From Schistosoma haematobium (Eukaryota > Platyhelminthes > Trematoda > Strigeidida > Schistosomatidae), in contig NC_067197.1 of assembly GCF_000699445.3 (NCBI RefSeq), forward strand, positions 29,929,809 through 29,993,808: 64,000 bases of DNA, written 5' to 3'. A program made the translations under genes and the position numbers. Positions within the stretch are counted from its first letter, which is position 1, and each line of letters opens with the position of its first letter. The notes under the pieces were generated by a model, which was not told the DNA's origin, did not search any database, and saw only the letters and a program-made list of their open reading frames with translations. Positions 12,111 to 22,465 of this stretch are shown one piece after another.

Positions 12111-12594
12111 TTAACTTGTAATACACTAGACCATTGTTTCTAGTACTATAAAGAAATTAATCGACTGGTCTTTCATTTCAATTCTATATATTAAACACTA
12201 AATGAGATATTTTTTAGGTACCTATATCATACGTTTCAGTTTAATGCTTTATTGTTTACAATGTTAAATCGTATTATATTCAAACATAAGTGTTACAGTT
12301 TCATTCTGATATTCCAACCAAACTTCATGAAAGTGACATTCAGTTTAAAAAAAATTAAAATTGATGTAACCTTGGTAAATATGACTTTAAGTATTGATTT
12401 CATAGATAGCAATTTCTGTTGAGAACTTGTTCATCACTGAGTCTAAAAGACTCGAATGATTTCGTGTTCTGATATTTAAAATGAACTTATTCGGCTCAAA
12501 GTTATTTTATTCATATTTCTAAATGATATGTTCTATCAGAAAGGAGCAAAAAATATAACTCAGTGAAGAAGTAAATTTCACTACATAGAACAAG
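12111..12594. other. AT-rich spacer
   Basis: Nothing was recognised between two family B copies of opposite orientation. Confidence 0.5.
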
Positions 12595-12900
12595 CTAGTG
12601 GCTAACAGGACTCATTACTTAAGTAGATAACTTGATGGTGTCTCAAGCGGAAAGTACTGGGTTCGAGTCCTTAATCGAACATCAACTCTGAAATGTAATT
12701 ACATCTAGCTGACAAGTCCGAAATAAGATGAAACCTGTATCATGGATTTTACTACTAGTCACCATTCATCACTGCTCATAATGTTTATGATTTAAGACAA
12801 TATCGGGGAAATCCGCGAATGATGCACATATACCACTAAAAGACTGATCAATCGCAGTCCTAAACTTAATTAAGAATATTCAAACAACTAATGCAAGATG
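12595..12900 (+). repeat. Family B SINE-like element, plus
   Basis: A tRNA-like part (TTAAGTAGATAAC...TGGGTTCGAGTCC, about 12609-12680) is followed by a hammerhead region (core CTGACAA at 12709-12715, GATGAAAC, cleavage-type TATC) and then the fold-back arm block (about 12795-12897). The A9-equivalent neighbour is altered (CTGACAA for CTGANGA) and stem II is broken, so it is probably inactive. Here the arm block lies 3' of the ribozyme, the reverse of its place in the 39.3-kb copy. Confidence 0.65.
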
Positions 12901-13283
12901 AATTTATTAATACTGTTTAGTTAAAGCTTTGTAACCCATTGATTTGATGATTAACTGCTAGTTCATTGCATTCAAATTTATTTACTGACCGAACATTTAA
13001 AATAATATCTTTTAATTATTTTGGTTGTTGTTTTAACCAAAAATATTGTTCTCAGATAAATCTTCACTTGTTTCCTTTGCTACAATGAGCCAACACAGTT
13101 TTGTTTCATTGAAGAAAAAGCAGTAAGTACTTAATTAGCAAGAAGTTGCTGGCAGCTATATAAGTGATAGTGTCCAGACATTTTTGGCAAGATATCCGAC
13201 TTTTCAGTTAAAAATAATCAAAACTCTATTCTTTTTTTTCAGTGTCAAAACACGTGATGAACATATTTCTGTTATGTTATATG
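12901..13283. other. AT-rich spacer upstream of the RTE insertion
   Basis: No gene was seen. Confidence 0.5.
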
Positions 13284-13297
13284 TGAACATGAATGGT
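13284..13297. repeat. Target-site duplication of the RTE element, left copy
   Basis: TGAACATGAATGGT is repeated exactly at 16986-16999, on the other side of the retrotransposon. A 14-bp direct repeat marks both insertion ends. Confidence 0.85.
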
Positions 13298-13321
13298 TAC
13301 TTACTTACTTACTTACTTACG
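13298..13321 (-). repeat. (GTAA)n 3' tail of the RTE element
   Basis: About six units of TTAC on the + strand form the 3' end of the retrotransposon. The TAA stop of the encoded protein merges with the first repeat unit. Confidence 0.8.
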
Positions 13322-13809
13322 CCTGTTACTCCCAATGGAGCATAGGCCACCGACCAGCATTCTCCAACCGACTCTGTCCTGGGCCTTCTTTTCTAGTTCC
13401 ATCCAATTCTTGTTCATTTTTCTCATGTCTATCTCCATTTCTCGGCGTTATGTGTTCTTTGGTTTTCCTCTTTTCCTTTGGCCTTGAGGATTCCATGTGA
13501 GGGCTTGTCTTGTGATGCAGTTGTGTGCTTTTTCAATGTGTGTCCTATCCACTTCCAGCGCTTCTTCCTGATTTCTTCCTCCGCTGGGATCTGGTTTGTT
13601 CTCTCCCACAGTACGTTGTTGCTAATAGTGTCCGGCCAATGGATCTGAAGTATTTTGCGTAGACAATTGTTAATAAACACCTATATCTTCTGGATGATGG
13701 GTTTCGTAGTTCTTCAGGTTTCTGCCCCATACAGTAAAACTGTCTTGACATTTGTATTGAAAATCCTGACCTTGGTGTTGGTTGACAGTTGTTTTGAGTT
13801 CCAGATGTT
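13318..13809 (-). pseudogene. RTE polyprotein, C-terminal part
   Basis: This is the tail of the retrotransposon protein after the reverse transcriptase. Pieces read [14 protein letters not shown] (in the region complementary to 13540-13570) and, at the very end, [20 protein letters not shown] followed by a short basic end. The two pieces lie in different frames, so at least one small indel separates them. The first codons of this part (KNIWNSKQL-like) continue the reverse-transcriptase frame that breaks at the nested insertion on its right. The C-terminal WIGHTL region is characteristic of schistosome RTE proteins. Confidence 0.75.
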
Positions 13810-14268
13810 TTTATGTCCTTATGTGTACAAAAACAATTTGTCAAAACCTTGAATTTACCTTGTAATCCTTAATTCATTCTATGGCCTAGGAGAACACGAC
13901 AATTTTTCTTATTCCCCTTGGTTATTTTCAAATGAACTTTTAATTGTTTGACCTTTATTATTTTCATAAACATATCTCTTACACATTAATACAAATACCT
14001 ATTTATACAAATCCTTCACATTGATTGGATGACTTATTCAGTATACAGTAAACCGAAGAACCATGTACCTATTTATATTCGATAATTTTGTTGTTTGATT
14101 ATATTTTCCTTTAAAAAGCTTGGACCAGATTGCCAGGCGAAACGTTGGATTTACTTCAAATTCATTCGCTGAGATTTTTACAATTATATTCTTCTTTTTA
14201 ATGTCTCAAATTAACTCGGCGCCCAAATATTGTGAAACTATTCGTTCAAATTTAGACGAAAGTTCTTA
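13810..14268. mobile_element. 459-bp element nested in the RTE retrotransposon
   Basis: The insert splits the RTE frame and is flanked by the 10-bp duplication TCCAGATGTT (13800-13809 and 14269-14278). It contains AAGCTTGGACCAGATTGCCA then GGCGAAACGTTGG and a block matching the hairpin at 55.6 kb. Its far end (GGCGCC near 14218, ATTCGTTCAAATTTAGACGA) resembles 22270-22310. No open frame is seen. The family is not recognised. The GAAGAAG/CGAAACGTT style hints at a Penelope-related non-autonomous element, but that is only a guess. Confidence 0.7.
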
Positions 14269-15802
14269 TCCAGATGTTCTTCAGTTGTAAATATACTGTT
14301 CTTGCTCTACCGATCTGCGCTTTCATATCTGCATCAGATCCACCCTGTTCATCAATGATGCTGCCCAAATATGTAAAGGTTTTTACATCTTCCAAATCTT
14401 CTCCGTCAATTGTGATTGGATTGGTGCATGCTGTGTTGTATCGGAGAATCCTGCTTTTCCCTTTGTGTATATTGAGACCTACTGCTGCTGAGGCTGCTGC
14501 TACACTGTTCGTCTTCTCCTGCATTTGTCGTTGCGATTGGGATAGAAGGGCCAGATCGTCTGAGAAGTCTAGATCATCCAACTGCATCTTAGATGTCCAT
14601 TGTATCCCGTGTTTCCCTTCAGACGTTGACGTCTTCATGATCCAGTCGATCACCAGGAGAAAGAGAAAGGGTGAGAGTAAGCAACCTTGCTTAACACCGG
14701 TCTTCACTTCGAACGACTTTGTCAACTGTCCTCCATGCACGATTTTGCAGTTTAATCCACCATATGAATTCTGTATGATAGTGACTATCTTCTGAGGCAC
14801 ACCGTAGTGTCGAAGAAGCTTCCATAGTGTTGTTCTGTCCACGCTATCAAATGCTTTTTCGTAGTCAATGAAGTTGATGTAGAGTGATGAATTCCATTCA
14901 ATTGATTGTTCCACAATGATCCGTGTAGTTGTGATTTGGTCTGTACACGATCTATCCTTACGGAATCCATCCTGTTGGTCACGAAGTTGGGCGACTACGC
15001 AGTCCTTCATTCTGTTCAACAATACCCTGTTGAAGACTTTTCCAGGTATTGAGAGAGGAGTGATGCCCCTGTAGTTATCACACTTGCTGAGATCGCCTTT
15101 CTTCGGTATTTTGATCAGAAGTCCTTCTTTCCAGTCTTTTGGTACTTGTTCCTCATCCCATATCTTATTGAAGAGAATGTGGAGTATCCTTGCAGTTACC
15201 GCTACGTCTGCTTTTAGTGCCTCTGCTGGGATGTTTTCCGGTCCTGCTGCTTTGCCACTCTTGATTTGTCTGGTGGCCATGTTGATTTCTTCGATTGTTG
15301 GTGGGCCAACATTGAGTGCGAGGTCCGTGGGTGCTGCTTCGATGTTGGGTGGGTTCAGTGGAGCTGGTCGATTCAAGAGTTCTTTGAAGTGTTCTACCCA
15401 CCTGTTTTGTTGCTCTTCAATGTTGGTGATTACCTCGCCTTCCTTGCTTTTCACTGGTCGTTCTGGTTTACGGTAATTTCCAGAGAGTTTCTTTGTCGTG
15501 TCATACAGTTGTCTCATGTTTCCTTCTCTTGCAGCCTTTTCCGCCGTCGTTGCTAAATCTTCCACATATTTACGTTTGTCAGTTCTGATGCTCCTCTTCA
15601 CTTGTTTGTTTACTTCTGTGTATTCAGCTTGTGCCTTGGCTTTTTCTGCTCTTGTTCGACTGGTATTGATTGCTGCCTTCTTGTTCCTCCTTTCTTGAAT
15701 CTTATATAGTGTATCAACAGTGATCCATTCCTTGTGATGGTGCTTCTTGTGACCCAGGACCTCATGACACGTTGAAGTGATTGCCTCTTTGATCCCCTTT
15801 TA
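14252..15802 (-). pseudogene. RTE reverse transcriptase (3' half of pol frame)
   Basis: The frame continues that of the endonuclease after a TAA at 15802-15800. The region after the stop reads KGIKEAITSTCHEVLGHKKH. From 15601 the reverse-transcriptase blocks follow in order: KKGDLSKCDNYRGITPLS, QDGFRKDRSCTDQ, FIDYEKAFDSVDR (motif A), GVKQGCLLSPFLFLLVIDW (motif B), FSDDLALLS (motif C, an FADD-type active site with S for A), VGLNIHKGKS and FTYLGSIID. The D of motif A and both D of motif C are kept. The product ends early because a nested insertion replaces the next codons at 14268. Confidence 0.9.
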
Positions 15803-16924
15803 GTTGCTCTCCATAGTAGTTCCCTCTCCATTGAGTAGATCATGAAAGGCCTGGAACTTATTGATGAGGACTATCTTGAATTTGTTGAGTTTGTCAGTAT
15901 CCTGAAGAAAGGCCGTATTGAACTTTTGTGATATTGTCCGCTCCGTTGTCCAGTGCTTCTTGAGTTTCAATTTCACCTTGGCGACCAGCAAGTGATGAAC
16001 TGATGCTATATCAGCTCCTCTCTTGGTTCTCACGTCCTCTATAGTCCTCCTGAACGTTTTGTTGGTGCAAATATGGTCGATTTGGTTTTGTGTAGAGTGA
16101 TCCGGTGAAGTCCATGTAGTTTTGTGTATGCGTTTATGTGGGAATATGGTGCCGCCTACGACCAGTTTATTGAAGGCGCATAGATTTGCAAATCTCTCAC
16201 CGTTTTCGTTTCTTTCTCCCAGTCCGTGTCGTCCCATGATGTCTTCATATCCAGTGTTGTCCGTTCCAACCTTGGCGTTGAAATCTCCCATCAGAATGGT
16301 TAGGTCCTTTGTTTGGCATTTCTCGATGATTGACTGCAGCCTATTGTAGAATTTATCTTTAGCGTCTTCATTGTAGTCGTTGGTAGGCGCATAGCATTGG
16401 ATGATGTTCATTGAAATACTCTCTTTCTTTGTTTTGAAGGAGGCTTTGATGATCCTTGGTCCATGAGATTCCCATCCTATAAGCGCATTTTGCGCTTGTT
16501 TGGACAGCATCAATGCAACTCCTTGTGTATGTGGGGCATTTTCTTCTTCATGGCCGGAGTATAACAGGAGCTCTCCTGAAGTTAGTCGTTTTTGTCCAAC
16601 TTGTGTCCAATGTGTTTCACTGATCCCAAGCACCTCTAGGTTGTATCTTCTCATTTCTGCAGCAATTTAGGAGGCTCTCCCGGTGTCCCACATTGTACGA
16701 ACATTCCATGTACCTAAATAAATGGTTGTTCTGGTTGCCAGAAGGGGCATCAGCCTCGTAACTTCCGAAGGAATTCGGCTTTCATCATGAGGCGTCATAG
16801 TTCTTCTAAATGAAGACCTTCTGACTCCCAGGGTAGAGTTTAAAAGGTTTGAATAATTTTTTCTGGTTAGCGTTTTTTGGTGAGTTAGTTTTCTACGGGA
16901 TGGGGATGCTAACCCCATGCCCAA
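15800..16924 (-). pseudogene. RTE endonuclease (5' half of pol frame)
   Basis: The protein begins MGMGLASPSRRKL. Endonuclease motifs follow: LGTWNVRTMWDTG, then after an in-frame TAA at 16669-16667 LGISETHW (catalytic Glu), YAPTNDYNE, LMGDFNAKVG (Asp/Asn), QIDHICTN and ADIASVHHLLVAKV. The last motif is normally SDHHL, and the catalytic Asp is Val here, so nicking should be lost. The frame then runs to a second TAA at 15802-15800. Both stops need only one or two base changes, so the copy is fairly young. Confidence 0.88.
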
Positions 16925-16985
16925 CCCTCCTCCTTTATCCGGGCTTGGGACCGGCAGTAGCCCGCGGAGGGATTCCAGGCGGAGT

Positions 16986-16999
16986 TGAACATGAATGGT
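16986..16999. repeat. Target-site duplication of the RTE element, right copy
   Basis: An exact copy of 13284-13297 (TGAACATGAATGGT). Confidence 0.85.
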
Positions 17000-18424
17000 A
17001 AAAAAATAATGTTTAAGGCTTTCTAAATGTTTACCAATATTGTTTAATAAGATGTCTGTTAATAAAATCGATGTTAACAGTTAAGGGACTAGCATTTGCA
17101 AGCTGTTAACATTTAGTTTTTGTTGGTATATAAGCCCTATTGAATGAATAATTCAGTATTCTTAGCAATCGTTTATTGATTTATCAACTAAATTAACCTG
17201 CGAATCACTAACCGTTGCATAAACCACTAACACTATTTCACTGACTCAGTTAAGAAATCCATACATTAGTTATGTTTATTTGGTAAGAATTATTTGAAAT
17301 TTTAATCAAAGTATATCTACTTAAGATTTATGAGAATGTTTAATTTCTCAAACTGGGATATAAATTTTTATCTCTACAACTGATTCATCAGTTGTTGTTT
17401 TTGAAAATGAGCTACACATAATATTGACTGAATGGTTTTGTAACATTATTTTGAATAGTTAATCTTTCCCTTTTCAAGATCTAATAAATTCGTCTTTTAA
17501 AGGTTAGGAATTCATAGTAATACATGTCACCTAAAGCTAATTTGACATACTAATGACAATCTAAATATTGGATGATTAAAATGTTATGTAATGACTAAAG
17601 TACGTCTAGTTTTCACGCTGCAAGAGTACCGAAAGCCTTTAAAGATAAATGGATAATATCAAGAAACAATTCAACAAATTTAAAATGATTAATATTTTTT
17701 TTCAAATCGGTTTAATATTCATGTACACTTTTCAGTTCTGAGGTAACATGAAGATAGCAATTATGATTATCTACTCAAGATAAAAAATAATATGAAAAAG
17801 ACACCAATATTGCTCAAATTATATTCCTGAAGGTTGTTTAATCACAATTACGTATACAGTTTTTAAAACATTAATCATTAATATACACATTATTAATAAC
17901 ATTAATTTACAGAACACAACAATAGAGAACATAAGTGATTAATTATAATGATCTTGTTGCAATTATTTTATAATTTGTGACAGAGTATAAGGAAGCCGAA
18001 AGAAAAACTAGTTGTTATGGAATTCAATCGCATAACCTAAGAAGATAATTCAAAAAATACAATATACCTAAGTATAAAAATGTTAGAGAAATAGAAGTAA
18101 ATAGATTTTTGTCGAAAAGTTATTGAAATGATTGAAAAACCTGAAGCCTTCAACAACGTTAGAAGGAATAGAATAGATTGATTTGTATCCAGAGTTTGAG
18201 TATTTATTTTAGTTTATAGTTTGAAGCAATGCACAGAAACTAAAGTATTTTCCCATTTAATTTATTACTATTCATTATGATTGTGAACGATAAGTAATCT
18301 GACCCAATGACTAATAAAATTAAGATATTCTGTTATTAGGAAGACGGACTATTATCACTTTTCAACCTTATATTATTAGTGGATCTTTTTAACAGAACGG
18401 TTAGACAATCATTAGACTGTTGTT
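17000..18424. other. AT-rich non-coding DNA
   Basis: No gene, RNA gene or assignable repeat was seen. Confidence 0.5.
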
Positions 18425-18702
18425 CTGTAGTGAACGAGAACACAAGTGGGGGCAATTGAATGTTTGTGAACACAAAGTTACAGAATCTCTTAATAAAATC
18501 TGAGAACCATAAAGTAAACACTTCACTTACAAAATATCAATCAGTTGTTTCAAACTTAACTGTTTCTTTTGAAAATATCAGTCCATCGTCTCAGATTTCC
18601 GTTTTCATTCTTTCCTTCTCAATCTTCTACTGAAATACATTCTATTCTTAACTGTCGTTATATACTACTTATATGGATATACGTAGCTTACACCATAGTG
18701 TT
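18425..18702 (+). repeat. Family D repeat, copy 3
   Basis: It opens with GTGAACGAGAACACAAGTGG, passes AATCTGAGAACCATAAAGTAAA and ends TATACTACTTATATGG then GTAGCTTACACCA. Non-coding. Confidence 0.65.
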
Positions 18703-20722
18703 GGTTACTTAAAAATGACTCAATTAAGATTGATTTATTTCACTTTAAAATTTACACAATTATTCAATTGACTACTTAATTTCTTCTTAAATTTAGTAGT
18801 AGAAATCATTCAAACTGATCTCTTATTAATTCAATCATAAAAAGGAAAACATATTTTATTTCAAATTATATAACCACTAGAAATGAATTTAAAGAAATAA
18901 TAAAACAAAAGGATTAAATAGCTTAACATTTATGACCTAAACATTTCAAATCCAATTCATTTGGTAGGATTATATAAAAATGAATGTAGAGAATATAAAA
19001 ATTTAGATTTTAATATATTTGACATTTTGACCAGATTTCTTAATCAACTATCGTTTTTTATATTCCATAATATAGAAATTAACTGAATAACTAACCAAGT
19101 AATATTATATCAACATTTAGAATTGAAAAGTTACTTCATTTCGCTCTGTTTGTTTTGTTGTTGTTGCTGCTGTTGTTGTTGTTATTTTAGTCTTTTATTA
19201 TTATTATTTTACTTCTTCATTCTTATTTAATCATTCAATGTATTTTTCAATCAATCAAATTGAGTAGATAATCTCTTCTTTATCTGTTTGAATGAAATAT
19301 ATATATATATATATTTGTTAGCTTTGATCAATTTTATTTATCTATTCACTGATCTCCTTCTGTTGCTATGTATTAAAGTTGTGTTGTTTTCTTTTTTTTT
19401 TCTTTTTTTTGTTCTCTATCAAATATACAACAAAATTACATCTCATAGTGATTAAATTTTAATTTTTCCTGTGTTTTTCGTTGTTTTTGCTAGTCTTAAA
19501 TACTTTTTTTTCTCTTAATTATATTACATTTATACACGAAATAATTTTATTTTCTATAATCTAATAGGATCATTTGGATAAATAAAATATGGAATAGCTT
19601 GTTTTACTTCTTATATTGTAAATTGAATCTAGAATCTAGTTTTGATTTTGTATTTGTATGTGTGTGTGTGTTTATGTTTCAGTTTGAAAATGGATTAGGA
19701 TAAGACAGTTGAACAATAATAGTGTTCTTGTATATTATGTAATCAGTGGATTAAAATTTCATACAAAAGAATAAGAACAATCATTATTATTATTATTAAT
19801 TTCGAGTTTTAAACCAAAACATGATTTGATATGATATATCTATGAGCAATTAATTTTGATTATAGGGTACCTATTTTATTGAGTTATACTATGTTTAATT
19901 TTGAGTCTATAACTGATATGATTCGGAGTAAAAATAAACATTTAAATTGTTATTTTATGATAATTAAAGATTGTTAAAGAAACATGTTATGGTCCCCAAC
20001 AAAACATATAGGAACAAAAAACAGCTTTCAAAGCTTGAAAAGTAAATGAAGAGATATATCTAGTGTCTATAAGATTACTAGATATTTTACCTCACAACGG
20101 ATTATTTACATAAATATATGGATATAAGCAAATAGTTTCAAGATGAATTCATAGTTGTATTTAGATATCATAACCGGTTGATTGTCAGAAATCATTTACG
20201 TCCTATCATAAAACTACATAATAAACTAACAGTAGTTAGAAGATATTAGTTTCGTTATGAAGTTATAAAGGTGTTGTATTTGATCTCATATGATATCGAA
20301 CGAGTAAGTCACAAACTAGTACAAGAAGTCAAGTAGTCTTTGTTCTACATAACAACTGCTTTTTAGATATGTCAAAAATTGTTTTATATTAAAGTCAAAA
20401 AATATTTTGTCCTACCGTTTAAAAAAAACAGAGTGTAAGTGTCACAAGATGAATTTAGATGCAATTGTCACTTAAAAATAAGCTGATCAATTATTTCAGT
20501 AATATCACCAGTCAAATAAATATATAATTATTATAATACAAATCTCTATTTGTTTATTCTAATCTTATATAATATAATTACTACTCATTCTTGTTAACAC
20601 TGTAAGTAATATATCTAAATTCATGTATAGATCATTATTCATGTGTAGTAATTTTCTCAGTCGTGCTTCCAAACATCCGTTAATAATTTTGTTTACGTAT
20701 ATAATAATGTTAACAAAGCAAA

Positions 20723-20768
<46 letters not shown>

Positions 20769-21127
20769 CTTTATATGAAAGAGTACTCAAACATTAAGGC
20801 AGTTTCATTCATAATAACCATTAGATTGAGATTTATTCATTGTTTAAATCAATTTAAATGGTAATTATTTGACGTTAAAATATCTTAAATATCTTACACT
20901 CACTCAAACCGACATGATAATCTTTATGTATAACACAAAAGTCACGTAATACAATGAAAACAAAAACGTATCATAGAACAAATTTGATTGATCAATAAGT
21001 CAATATAGAATAATATTCTACCAGGGTAGAATTATCTTTTTGAAATTGTAATCTCTTTGTCTACTTGATATAAAAATCACTAGTTTTATTTTCTTTTTAA
21101 CATATCAATATTAAAATGAATAAATAT
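18703..21127. other. AT-rich non-coding DNA with microsatellites
   Basis: Contains a TTG/TGC-rich tract at about 19153-19182, an (AT)n tract near 19300-19315 and a long (AT)n tract at about 20724-20764. No coding exon was recognised. Confidence 0.55.
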
Positions 21128-21475
21128 ATTGCTCACTAGTGATTGACTTCGTGAGGGAATTCTCGGAGTTCTAGTGAAAAGCTGTGACCAGTGGAGTTAA
21201 TCCGTGTCGGATAGAGACAAATATCTACCTCAGCACAATAGAAGATGGTCGTGCAACTTCGTGGATTGGTTGGTGTTAGACATTAACACCGTTGAACGCC
21301 GGCTCAGTAGTTCGTGCACGAGACTGAAAGCCCTGGGTTCGAATCCCTTGAGCGAGATCTAGGATGCGCACTGTTGAGGAGTTCCAAACCAGGATGAAAC
21401 GGTCATCTCGTGATTCCAGATTTTCAATAGTGGTCTAACATCAATCGGTTCACAATCTCAATGAACAATAAAATA
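21128..21475 (+). repeat. Smα-like SINE, near full length, plus strand
   Basis: The copy starts CACTAGTGATTGACTTCG and runs through GACCAGTGGAGTTAATCCG and GTGGATTGGTTGGTGTTAGA to the tRNA-like part with B box GGGTTCGAATCCC (about 21335). A hammerhead-like region follows (TTGAGGA ... GATGAAACGGTCATC) and then the tail TGGTCTAACATCAATCGG. The core has TTGAGGA for CUGANGA and weak stem II, so activity is doubtful. It is a simple, non-inverted copy, useful as the reference layout for the fold-back copies. Confidence 0.75.
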
Positions 21476-21534
21476 AAGTTAGATAGGGATTCATCATAGA
21501 TGAGTGTGAAACAACTTTTATTTTTCACAACACA

Positions 21535-21565
<31 letters not shown>

Positions 21566-21812
21566 ATTTAAAAATCTAGTAAACTGATATAGTACTTTCC
21601 CGGTTTACAGAGTATCTATAAACAATATAAACGTATCTATGTGTATTAGATGAATATTAGTCTATTCGAAATTCGTGTACATCAATATGGAATGCTTTTA
21701 GTTGTACATAGACATATGGTTAATATTTGTAATTTTCTCATATGCGAATTTTAATTCATTCGCCTCTTCATGCGTAATCATTTATCATCTATACTAAGTT
21801 GGTCAGTTATTG

Positions 21813-21862
<50 letters not shown>

Positions 21863-22259
21863 ATGTGTTTTTTCCTATTTTACCTCCATGTGGTTCATTC
21901 AGTTTCTTTTTGATAGGGAACTTTAAAACAAACAAAAAAATCAATTCTCCTTTTTCCTTCTCATATTTTCATAAATTTAAAGTGACATTAAACTTACCTG
22001 GTTTCATTCATACAAAACATTGAAAAAGTATTTGGTAAACTAATGCAATATAGAAATATTTTTAATGATGAAAAATAAACCAAATTTGAAGTGAATTTAC
22101 TAATACATTGATACAATTAGATAAGAATCATAAATGAATGGAAAAATTGAATTTCGACTCAATTGTTTAAAGGTATCATTCTTGCTAAATGGTAGAATGA
22201 TCCTGTATTTCTTTTGTGTATGAACTATTATATGTAAATGATTGAAAAGTATATTCTTA
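21476..22259. other. AT-rich DNA with (AT)n tracts
   Basis: (AT)n tracts lie at about 21535-21560 and 21812-21860. No gene was seen. Confidence 0.5.
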
Positions 22260-22465
22260 AACTATACGAATATTCGTCAAGATTAGAACGAATAGTTTGA
22301 CAGAAATTGGGCGCCAAGTATATAGAAGTCATTATATGTGAAAATTATATTTGAAATAATTCCAACATTTCGTCCAGTTAACTTGTCTGGACTTCTTCAG
22401 GGTAATAATCAAAATCAGAATTTCAATCGCTGAGATTATTTCAAATATAATTTTCACATATATTC
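22260..22465. repeat. Repeat with 28-bp inverted arms
   Basis: TATGTGAAAATTATATTTGA... at about 22333-22360 is repeated in inverse at about 22435-22462. Between them are CCAACATTTCGTCCAGTTAA and CTGGACTTCTTCAGG, a fold of the CGAAAYGTTGG/GAAGAAG type. The left flank (AACGAATAGTTTGACAG, GGCGCC) matches the element nested in the RTE at 14.2 kb. Confidence 0.6.

Larger units (their letters stand above)
13298..16985 (-). mobile_element. Full-length RTE-clade non-LTR retrotransposon, minus strand
   Basis: The 3,688-bp element is bounded by the 14-bp duplication TGAACATGAATGGT. Reading on the minus strand, a 5' leader (16985-16925) is followed by one long frame encoding an apurinic-type endonuclease and a reverse transcriptase. 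It finishes with a stop codon overlapping a (GTAA)n tail at 13298-13321. A short tandem-repeat tail instead of poly(A) is typical of RTE elements. The frame has two in-frame stops (16669-16667 and 15802-15800) and is interrupted by a 459-bp insertion at 13810-14268. Fragments of the same family lie at 46407-46711 (3' end) and 57150-57275 (5' leader). It is clearly defective as it stands. Confidence 0.9.

Noticed and set aside
14274..15556. Several long plus-strand frames (up to 173 residues)
   Set aside because: They are antisense shadows of the RTE reverse transcriptase.
20724..20764. Long (AT)n tract as a possible origin or regulatory site
   Set aside because: Several such tracts occur in the window. 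They are ordinary microsatellites in this AT-rich genome.
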